This document shows, piece after piece, positions 1 through 4,692 of a DNA stretch of 6,520 bases; the stretch's first letter is position 1, and the number at the start of each line of letters is the position of its first letter. The translations under genes were made by a program, and so were the position numbers. The notes beneath the pieces were generated by a model. It was not told the DNA's origin. It searched no databases and worked only from the letters and a program-made list of their open reading frames with translations. The stretch lies in contig JAQBNY010000159.1 of NCBI GenBank assembly GCA_028288315.1, positions 1-6,520 on the forward strand, given 5' to 3'. This DNA comes from Mucilaginibacter sp. Its GTDB lineage: Bacteria > Bacteroidota > Bacteroidia > Sphingobacteriales > Sphingobacteriaceae.

Positions 1-171
1 GAAGTAACCGGTGATATTAAACCTGTTGTATTTAGTAACCAGTTAGGTGCAAGCTATGCAGGTGGTCGTTTTATATTTGACTTTTCGGCAATATTTGATA
101 CTAAAGATGTACGAGGGATGGTACATAGCCACCAATGGGGATCATTAAGCGTGTTATACCGCTTTAATTAA
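1..171 (+). CDS. C-terminal end of an outer-membrane beta-barrel protein, probably LpxR-like lipid A deacylase (5' end outside window)
   Basis: An open frame enters from the left edge in frame 1 and ends with TAA at 169-171, giving 56 residues. They look like the last strands of an outer-membrane barrel: alternating hydrophobic and polar residues (GGRFIFDFSAIF), a turn, then HSHQWGSLSVLYRFN, which ends with an aromatic as barrel C-terminal strands do. The pattern of a KxxDVRG-like turn, a histidine-containing loop and then GSLS.LYRF resembles the end of the LpxR / DUF2219 family, whose members remove the 3'-acyloxyacyl chain of lipid A at the outer membrane. The catalytic part of LpxR lies further upstream and is not in the window, so the enzyme name is an inference from C-terminal strand similarity; another barrel family is possible. 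The last 8 bp overlap the end of the convergent arfB gene. Confidence 0.5.
   Translation, partial: EVTGDIKPVVFSNQLGASYAGGRFIFDFSAIFDTKDVRGMVHSHQWGSLSVLYRFN
164..171. other. 8-bp palindrome holding the stop codons of two convergent genes
   Basis: TTAATTAA reads the same on both strands. Its right half provides TAA (169-171) for the + strand barrel gene, and its left half read in reverse provides TAA (166-164) for arfB. The two coding regions therefore overlap tail to tail by exactly this palindrome, which leaves no room for a terminator between them. Confidence 0.9.
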
Positions 172-577
172 TATCAAAGTTCCGTTTACGGTTATCCTTT
201 TTACTAGCCTGCATTTTTTTATTGCTTAAACGGGTCAGCTTGGCGGCCCTGCTCACCTTACTAGCTTTCCTAACTTTAGGTTTATGCAGGGCATTAGTAA
301 GTAACACAACAAGGCGTTCAACCGCTATTTCTTTATTCAGGTACTGGCTTCGTTCCTCATCACATATTACCTGCACATAACCATCTTTATTAAAACGATT
401 TTGCAGTTTTTCGTTCAGTAACAGCTTTTCTTCATCAGTAAATAATACAGAATCATTTATGGAGAACAACAGCTCTACCTTGGTAGATACCTTATTAACG
501 TTTTGCCCGCCCTTACCGCCACTGCGTGATGTTTTGTAGGAAATTTCTTTTTGCAGGTCGGCCTTATTAAAGTTCAT
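164..577 (-). CDS. arfB: ArfB-type peptidyl-tRNA hydrolase (alternative ribosome-rescue factor)
   Basis: The 137-residue product belongs to the class I release-factor-like family without codon-recognition domains (YaeJ/ArfB, ICT1 in mitochondria). In this family the GGQ loop hydrolyses peptidyl-tRNA on ribosomes stalled on truncated mRNA, while a basic C-terminal tail enters the empty mRNA channel. Both parts are visible: TSRSGGKGGQNVNKVSTKVE at residues 16-35 with GGQ at 23-25, and a tail from residue 101 to 133 with 14 Lys or Arg in 33 positions, including KVRKASK. Length is normal for ArfB. I chose the ATG at 577-575; the frame also opens with TTG at 583-581, but that adds only two residues and the family usually starts just before such a DLxxEI stretch. 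There is no Shine-Dalgarno sequence. It is divergent from cmk and overlaps the barrel gene at its 3' end. Confidence 0.93.
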   Translation of the reverse strand: MNFNKADLQKEISYKTSRSGGKGGQNVNKVSTKVELLFSINDSVLFTDEEKLLLNEKLQNRFNKDGYVQVICDEERSQYLNKEIAVERLVVLLTNALHKPKVRKASKVSRAAKLTRLSNKKMQASKKDNRKRNFDIN

Positions 578-585
578 GGCCAAAT

Positions 586-673
586 TTAGTTGATTAAGTT
601 CGAATTAGGTTAATTGAGTGAATGGCTTTATCAATCAAAAATACAGTGATAGGCTATTCATATAATCAACTAA
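586..673. repeat. 11-bp inverted repeat spanning the arfB/cmk divergent gap
   Basis: TTAGTTGATTA (586-596) is matched exactly by its reverse complement TAATCAACTAA (663-673), with 66 bp between. The arms sit just upstream of each divergent gene, 8 bp from the arfB ATG and 28 bp from the cmk ATG. This could be a pair of sites for one regulator acting on both genes, or a coincidence of A/T-rich sequence. No convincing Bacteroidota promoter (TTTG, about 19 bp, TAnnTTTG) was found between the arms. Confidence 0.4.
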
Positions 674-701
674 TCACCAAAAACCGTAACTTCGTTCCCC
701 G

Positions 702-1379
702 ATGAGCAAAAATATAGTAGTAGCTATTGACGGCTACTCATCATGCGGTAAAAGTACCCTGGCCAAGGCTTTAGCAAAAAAGCTTCATTTTATATATGTT
801 GATAGTGGTGCAATGTACCGGGCGGTTGCTTTATACTTTTTGAGGAATAATATCAACTCAACTGACCACGCGCAAATTGAGGAGGCCTTAAAAAACATTC
901 ACCTCAATTTTCATTCACGCGATTACGAAACGCACATCACCCTTAATGACGAAGAAGTATCTGAAGAAATACGCTTAATGCCCGTTTCTGAAAAGGTAAG
1001 TGAGGTATCTGCCCTTCGAGAAGTTCGCCGCGAAATGGTAAAACAACAGCAGCGCATGGGTAAATCAAAAAATATTGTGATGGATGGCCGCGATATAGGA
1101 ACAGCCGTTTTCCCTAATGCCCCTGTTAAACTCTTTATGACTGCCGACCCAAAAATTCGTGCCGAGCGCCGTTATAAAGAGATTCATGTAAAAAACCCTG
1201 AAATAACATTAGAAGAGATATTTGAGAATTTAGCCCACCGCGACTATGCAGACACAACACGTACCGAAAGTCCGCTGGTAAGGGCCGATGACGCCATTAT
1301 ATTGGATAACACTAACCTCACCCCTGAACAGCAGTTGCAGTTCGCCTTGGATAAGGTAGAGCCGCTTTTGAAGGCTTAA
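702..1379 (+). CDS. cmk: Cytidylate kinase, (d)CMP kinase
   Basis: This cytosolic P-loop kinase transfers phosphate from ATP to CMP or dCMP, giving CDP or dCDP in pyrimidine salvage and RNA turnover. The 225 residues match the usual bacterial length. Visible elements in order are the Walker A loop GYSSCGKST (11-19), the nucleotide-contact motif DSGAMYR (34-40), an NMP-binding insert (about 55-120), DGRDIGT (128-134), a basic lid stretch AERRYKE (154-160), and the CMP-specific RDYADTTRTESPLV (180-193), whose R180, D184 and R187 line up with the E. coli CMP-binding R181, D185 and R188. It ends with the typical ADDAIILDNTNLT. The ATG at 702 precedes the first beta strand (NIVVAIDG) by the usual few residues and has no Shine-Dalgarno sequence. 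It appears to be transcribed alone: arfB diverges upstream and dCMP deaminase converges downstream. All key residues are intact. Confidence 0.97.
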   Translation: MSKNIVVAIDGYSSCGKSTLAKALAKKLHFIYVDSGAMYRAVALYFLRNNINSTDHAQIEEALKNIHLNFHSRDYETHITLNDEEVSEEIRLMPVSEKVSEVSALREVRREMVKQQQRMGKSKNIVMDGRDIGTAVFPNAPVKLFMTADPKIRAERRYKEIHVKNPEITLEEIFENLAHRDYADTTRTESPLVRADDAIILDNTNLTPEQQLQFALDKVEPLLKA

Positions 1380-1403
1380 GGTAAGAGATAAAATACAATA
1401 AGA

Positions 1404-1429
1404 CGTCATTGCGAGGAATGAAGCAATCT
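1404..1429 (+). repeat. One arm of a dispersed REP-like repeat (CGTCATTGCGAGGAA...GAAGCAATCT type)
   Basis: The 26 bp beginning CGTCATTGCGAGGAATGAAG and ending CAATCT match a short intergenic repeat I recognise from many bacterial genomes, including Bacteroidota. Its complement typically translates as IASFLAMT, as the opposite strand does here. Full copies are usually followed by an inverted second arm (AGATTGCTTC...CAATGACG). Here that arm is missing: after a weak local hairpin (1428-1434 with 1441-1447, including one G-T pair) the sequence goes on as GCAAGCATGTAGGG. It lies 24 bp after the cmk stop. Identity as a family member is from recall; copy number needs the whole genome. Confidence 0.6.
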
Positions 1430-1519
1430 TCGATAGAAAAATCGGAGCAAGCATGTAGGGATTATTAAATGCTTTTAATTTTCCTTAATGGAATTAATGA
1501 GCTCCTTACGGCCGGTTGT

Positions 1520-1539
1520 CTTCGTTCTCCGGAACGAAG
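1520..1539. terminator. Perfect 8-bp hairpin with UCCG tetraloop between cmk and the dCMP deaminase gene
   Basis: CTTCGTTC (1520-1527) and GAACGAAG (1532-1539) pair perfectly around TCCG. In + strand RNA this is a C(UCCG)G loop, a member of the very stable UNCG tetraloop class. It lies 15 bp beyond the stop of the dCMP deaminase gene and 140 bp beyond the cmk stop, a good place to end both convergent transcripts. The T-tract is poor on both sides: the + strand continues CGTTTAAAC and the - strand continues ACAACCGG. It may work as an RNA 3'-end stabiliser or a weak terminator, or be the remnant of a repeat arm. Confidence 0.4.
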
Positions 1540-1553
1540 CGTTTAAACATTTC

Positions 1554-2015
1554 TCAAACAGCCTCGCTCACTTGCACCGCGCTTACTCCAAACCTGTTCA
1601 AAAAATCAACCCCTTCATCGCTTACCAAGCCTTTGTATTGAGCGTATGATTTATCAAAGTAAACATGTTTAATACCGGCAGAAAATATTAGCCTGGCACA
1701 AGGCAGACATGGCGATAGCGTAGTATATAATGTAGCACCCTCCAAATTAGCACCGTTTTTTACGGCATATAATATGGCATTCTCTTCGGCATGTAATGCA
1801 AGCGAGCAGCTTCCTTTTGAATCGCGGGCGCAGCCTGCTTCAGGCCATTCCTCGTCACAGTTATGGGTACCCGCAGGCGGACCATTATAACCTATTGATA
1901 TAATACGTGTGTCCTTAGCTAAAACGGCACCGACCTGGGCCTTAACGCAATGTGAGCGTTTGGCCAGGTCGGTTGCCAGATTCATGAAAATATTATCGAA
2001 ACTGGGTTTGTTCAT
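1554..2015 (-). CDS. Deoxycytidylate (dCMP) deaminase, ComEB family
   Basis: This zinc-dependent cytidine-deaminase-fold enzyme converts dCMP to dUMP, the substrate of thymidylate synthase. In the 153-residue product the core is KRSHCVKAQVGAVLA (19-33), GYNGPPAGTHNC (42-53), the zinc and catalytic motif HAEENAI (H75 zinc ligand, E77 proton shuttle) and SPCLPC (101-106) with C103 and C106 as the other zinc ligands. Asn44 in the YNG turn and the conserved C53, which in phage T4-type enzymes lies near a second zinc site, are also present. I chose the ATG at 2015; the frame continues upstream to a TTG at 2057, but that extension would be read through a hairpin and starts with hydrophobic residues not expected in the family. 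The gene is the second of two on the - strand, 76 bp after the sugar permease, and is convergent with cmk, which acts on the same nucleotide. It resembles B. subtilis comEB, but the name dCMP deaminase is safer. Confidence 0.93.
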   Translation of the reverse strand: MNKPSFDNIFMNLATDLAKRSHCVKAQVGAVLAKDTRIISIGYNGPPAGTHNCDEEWPEAGCARDSKGSCSLALHAEENAILYAVKNGANLEGATLYTTLSPCLPCARLIFSAGIKHVYFDKSYAQYKGLVSDEGVDFLNRFGVSAVQVSEAV

Positions 2016-2029
2016 TTGATTTATAATTA

Positions 2030-2070
2030 AACACAAGAGGTTAGCTGTATTAAACAACTAACCTCGTGTT
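2030..2070 (-). terminator. 13-bp bulged hairpin between the sugar permease and dCMP deaminase genes
   Basis: GAGGTTAG (2037-2044) pairs with CTAACCTC (2058-2065). The stem continues outwards as AACAC (2030-2034) with GTGTT (2066-2070) after a 2-base bulge, giving 13 bp in total. On the - strand it begins about 21 bp after the permease stop and is followed by A/T-rich TAATTATAAATC, not a clean T-run. It fits a weak intrinsic terminator or 3'-end structure for the permease mRNA. Its end is only 14 bp before the dCMP deaminase ATG, so it could also sit in that gene's leader. Confidence 0.45.
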
Positions 2071-2091
2071 AAAGATTATTTCTTTTAAGAA

Positions 2092-3726
2092 TTAGTGTCC
2101 TGAACCTGTACCAGCTTCCACCTCATCAATATTAATTCCTTGTTTCTTCAACTCACTACCGGCTTTCCAGGCGTAAAATGCAATATATGCAAAGCCAATA
2201 ACAGGTACTATGTAAGAAAAGTGAATACCACTCATACCGCTTACCACATTTGAAGTAGTATCTGCTAAAATACCTTGTAATGGTGGTATAATTGAACCAC
2301 CCAATATCATCATAATTAAGAATGCCGAGCCCTGGCTGGTATATTTGCCTAAGCCTGTAACAGCCAGTGAGAAAATTGAGGGCCACATGATAGAGCAGCA
2401 TAAACCTCCGCTAATTAGCGCGAACAAACCTAAACGGCCTGTAGTTAATAATCCTATTACAATAGTTATTATACCAAGTACACCAAAAATGGTTAGTGTA
2501 CGAATTGGTTTTTGTTGGCCAATAAAAAATGCAAGTACCAAAATTGAAACAGGGATTGCGTAAGTATACAAGTGAGATACGTCGCGGCCACTGATTAAGT
2601 TTACAACCAATATAATCCCAAAGGCAGTAAATGGAACTACAACTGTAAGAATATTTTTAGTGGCCTTCTTAAGGTTAAAAGCAGCAATGGCACCTGTCCA
2701 GCGGCCAATCATCAAGCTTCCCCAATATAAGGAGATGAACGGAGCGATCTCAGATTCACTATAACCACCAAAATCAGCAGTTTTAACTAAAGACCCTAAA
2801 TTACTTTGAATAGTTACTTCGGTACCTACATAAGTAAATATAGCTATCATACCATAAATAAGCTGAGGGTATTGCATGGCACCCCATCCCTCTTTGTTTT
2901 TTGATGCTGAAAACATTGCAGAAAACAAAGTGACCAAAATGATCACTAACGATGCATATACAAAATAAGATTGTGGTAAGTGTGTATATGCGCTCAATTC
3001 AGGGTTCACGAGGCAAAAAGCCACTAATATAATCAACAAAGGCAAAGTGGTTTTTTTGCTTGGTTCAATTTTTTCATCGCTGGTAACTTTAGGCAGCTTT
3101 GATACCCAAAAGAATACAGCCACAGCCACAAACATCCCTGCTAATATCAAATACAAATTAATTACAGATGATATTTTTACTTCAGAGGCCGGGATAATCT
3201 TACTGGCGCTTCCAAACAAAATGATACTTAAAATAACGGGGCCTAAAACACCGCCTAAATTATTTATACTACCAGCAAAATTTAAACGGTGTGTACCGGT
3301 TGCCGGGGTACCAAGGGCCACTACGAATGGGTTTGCAGCGGTTTGTTGTAATGAGAAACCCAGGGTAATCACAAATTCAACCCCTAAAACCAGCCCAAAA
3401 GAATCAGCCTTTACCGCAGGTATCATTAATACTGCACCAAACGCCGATAATAACAAGCCAATAATAATTACGTTTTTGTAACCAAACTTATTTACAATAT
3501 CTACCTTACTTACCTTTGATATAAGATATAACACCAGGGAACTAACAAAGTATCCACCGTAAAAGGTATAATCTATTAATTGTGATTCGAATTGGGTTAA
3601 ATGAAAGTGTTCTTTACAAAAAGGTATAAATATACCGTTAGAGGCGGCTAAAAATCCCCAAAAGAAAAATACCGTGATTAGCGTGTATAATGCTGAACCA
3701 TAGCTTTTAGTATTGTGTTGTTCCAT
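2092..3726 (-). CDS. Sugar MFS transporter of the FHS (fucose/glucose/galactose:H+ symporter) family, with extra membrane helices
   Basis: This is an inner-membrane permease, probably importing a hexose or related sugar with protons. FHS hallmarks are clear: FFFWGFLAASNGIFIPF in helix 1 (20-36), GFSLQQTAANPFVVALG (123-139) in helix 4, the RLNFAGSINNLGGVLGP stretch (147-163), YVGTEVTIQSNLG (299-311) in helix 7, SLYWGSLMIGRW (332-343) in helix 8, and SIMWPSIFSLAVTGLG (445-460) in the next-to-last part. The protein has 544 residues, while family members usually have about 400-440 and 12 helices. The surplus is two hydrophobic segments after helix 6 (about 228-240 and 253-272) and two more after helix 8 (about 358-378 and 386-402), so I count about 16 segments. 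The ATG at 3726 gives a short cytoplasmic MEQHNTKSYG leader as in related proteins. The gene is divergent from the LysE-like exporter. The substrate cannot be read from the sequence; no sugar-catabolism gene is nearby. Confidence 0.88.
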   Translation of the reverse strand: MEQHNTKSYGSALYTLITVFFFWGFLAASNGIFIPFCKEHFHLTQFESQLIDYTFYGGYFVSSLVLYLISKVSKVDIVNKFGYKNVIIIGLLLSAFGAVLMIPAVKADSFGLVLGVEFVITLGFSLQQTAANPFVVALGTPATGTHRLNFAGSINNLGGVLGPVILSIILFGSASKIIPASEVKISSVINLYLILAGMFVAVAVFFWVSKLPKVTSDEKIEPSKKTTLPLLIILVAFCLVNPELSAYTHLPQSYFVYASLVIILVTLFSAMFSASKNKEGWGAMQYPQLIYGMIAIFTYVGTEVTIQSNLGSLVKTADFGGYSESEIAPFISLYWGSLMIGRWTGAIAAFNLKKATKNILTVVVPFTAFGIILVVNLISGRDVSHLYTYAIPVSILVLAFFIGQQKPIRTLTIFGVLGIITIVIGLLTTGRLGLFALISGGLCCSIMWPSIFSLAVTGLGKYTSQGSAFLIMMILGGSIIPPLQGILADTTSNVVSGMSGIHFSYIVPVIGFAYIAFYAWKAGSELKKQGINIDEVEAGTGSGH

Positions 3727-3867
3727 TATTGAAATAGGGTTGTTACTATTTGGTGTGATTAAAGCACTAAACTTAAATTAATTTTTATAATAATGGCTAT
3801 AATTTTTTCAAAATAATAATCACAATTTTAAAGTTTGTTAGTTAACATATAAAAGTTGCATATTAGC

Positions 3868-3896
3868 GTCCTGATTTTTTACAGGACAAAACAGGA
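3868..3896. promoter_or_regulatory. Possible operator: inverted plus direct CAGGA half-sites upstream of the LysE-like gene
   Basis: GTCCTG (3868-3873) and CAGGAC (3882-3887) form a perfect 6-bp inverted repeat around an A/T spacer. A further ACAGGA (3891-3896) repeats the ACAGGA at 3881-3886 with exactly 10 bp between starts, one helical turn. The cluster ends 16 bp before the exporter ATG at 3913, inside the 186-bp divergent gap shared with the permease gene. A regulator site is a plausible reading; a leader hairpin in the exporter mRNA is the alternative. The rest of the gap (3727-3867) is A/T-rich and I see no clear promoter in it. Confidence 0.3.
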
Positions 3897-3912
3897 ATAT
3901 AAGCCTTAGTTA

Positions 3913-4569
3913 ATGATAGAAGCTATTATTTCGGGGATTGGGTTTGGTTTAGTCCTTACGTTTATTACCGGCCCCGTTTTTTTCGCATTAATAAAAACCA
4001 GTATTGAAAAAGGCTTCCATGCGGGCGTTGCTTTAGCTCTTGGTGTGGTGTGCAGCGATATGGTTTTTGTGGGTGCTATACTATTCGGATCGCAATATTT
4101 TGACATATCATCTAATGATAAAACCGTTGCCGGCATAGTTGGCAGCGTTGTATTATTCACTATAGGTGTGTATTACATTTTTAAAAAGGCCGATGTTAAT
4201 TATAAAAATGTAATACCCAATAAGATAAACCGTGCCGGTTATTTCTTTAAAGGGTTTGTAATGTGCATATTTAATCCAACTATCCTCTTCCATTGGACGG
4301 TTGTTATAGGTGCAGCCAGTACCGTATACCACCAGGGTGTACATAACAGGTCACTTAAAATAGCTATTATGTTTATCACTATACTAGTAGTACAGTTTGG
4401 GCTTGATACCACTAAGGCATTTTATGCCAACAAGCTTCGCGACCGCATATCCAAAAAGTTAGTACACCGCCTTAACGAGGTAGCAGGTATAGCACTCATT
4501 ATAGCATCGCTGGTATTGATAGACAGGTTGGTTACCCACTTTATATTCTCGGCACCTACAGGCAATTAA
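3913..4569 (+). CDS. LysE/RhtB-family exporter (amino-acid or small-metabolite efflux)
   Basis: This 218-residue inner-membrane protein has six hydrophobic segments at about 6-28, 37-59, 71-90, 111-136, 148-168 and 187-206, the layout and length of LysE/RhtB exporters, which release amino acids or related compounds using the proton gradient. The family signature in helix 1 is visible as FGLVLTFITGPVFFALIKTS (11-30), followed by the helix 2 stretch FHAGVALALGVVCSDM (35-50), and the second-half motif FKGFVMCIFNPTILFHW (112-128) contains the conserved Asn-Pro pair (121-122). I chose the ATG at 3913 because it puts helix 1 directly after MIEAII, as in relatives; AGGA at 3893-3896 is too far away (16 bp) for a normal ribosome site. 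It stands alone on the + strand, divergent from the permease and convergent with purF. The substrate is unknown. Confidence 0.88.
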   Translation: MIEAIISGIGFGLVLTFITGPVFFALIKTSIEKGFHAGVALALGVVCSDMVFVGAILFGSQYFDISSNDKTVAGIVGSVVLFTIGVYYIFKKADVNYKNVIPNKINRAGYFFKGFVMCIFNPTILFHWTVVIGAASTVYHQGVHNRSLKIAIMFITILVVQFGLDTTKAFYANKLRDRISKKLVHRLNEVAGIALIIASLVLIDRLVTHFIFSAPTGN

Positions 4570-4590
4570 ATAGTATTTCAAGAGCCATTC

Positions 4591-4617
4591 TATGCCTTGG
4601 GTTAATTTGCAGGCATA
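4591..4617. repeat. 7-bp inverted repeat downstream of the LysE-like gene
   Basis: TATGCCT (4591-4597) and AGGCATA (4611-4617) pair perfectly around a 13-base loop, starting 22 bp after the exporter stop. On the + strand it is followed by AAAAGAAAAG, not T, so it does not look like a classic terminator for the exporter. It may protect the 3' end of that mRNA. Confidence 0.4.
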
Positions 4618-4645
4618 AAAGAAAAGCCTTACAAACACAAAAGGC
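4616..4645 (-). terminator. Intrinsic terminator of purF
   Basis: Read on the - strand, GCCTT (4645-4641), a 10-base loop and AAGGC (4630-4626) form a short G/C-capped stem followed directly by TTTTCTTTTA (4625-4616). The stem begins about 47 bp after the purF stop. The hairpin with a T-tract on the correct strand is the clearest intrinsic terminator in the window, although the stem has only 5 bp. Confidence 0.55.
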
Positions 4646-4684
4646 GAAAAGTTATACTCTCCGCCTCTTACTTTTAGCTTTCGC
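4642..4684 (+). terminator. Overlapping hairpins that may end the LysE-like transcript
   Basis: On the + strand AGGCG (4642-4646) pairs with CGCCT (4662-4666), followed by T-rich CTTACTTTTAGCTTTC. An alternative fold pairs AAAAGT (4647-4652) with ACTTTT (4670-4675), flanked by GCG (4644-4646) and CGC (4682-4684). These folds share bases 4642-4645 with the purF terminator, so the gap looks like a composite bidirectional terminator. The tail is not a pure T-run, so support is moderate. Confidence 0.35.
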
Positions 4685-4692
4685 TTCAAAAA

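Noticed and set aside
578..583. TTG start of arfB two codons upstream of the ATG
   Set aside because: It adds only Met-Ala, with no ribosome-site support; ATG is the more likely codon.
581..588. TAAATTTG on the - strand, a match to the Bacteroidota -7 box TAnnTTTG
   Set aside because: It ends 4 bp before the arfB ATG and has no TTTG-type -33 box at the right distance. It would need a leaderless mRNA and is likely chance in A/T-rich DNA.
687..694. TAACTTCG before cmk as a possible -7 box
   Set aside because: It has one mismatch, no -33 partner, and lies only 7 bp from the start codon.
1230..1454. A 74-codon frame on the - strand overlapping the end of cmk and the repeat
   Set aside because: It is antisense to conserved cmk sequence, and its KIASFLAMT segment is simply the translated dispersed repeat.
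2016..2057. A 14-residue N-terminal extension of dCMP deaminase from a TTG at 2057
   Set aside because: The extension would be read through the 2030-2070 hairpin and does not look like the family N-terminus; the ATG at 2015 fits family length.
3047..3481. A 144-codon + strand frame inside the permease gene
   Set aside because: It is antisense to conserved FHS helices and has no recognisable domain; it is a shadow of the permease codon pattern.
3786..3803. Two TATAAT sequences in the permease/exporter gap
   Set aside because: E. coli-type -10 boxes are not the Bacteroidota promoter form, the DNA is very A/T-rich, and no matching -35 is present.
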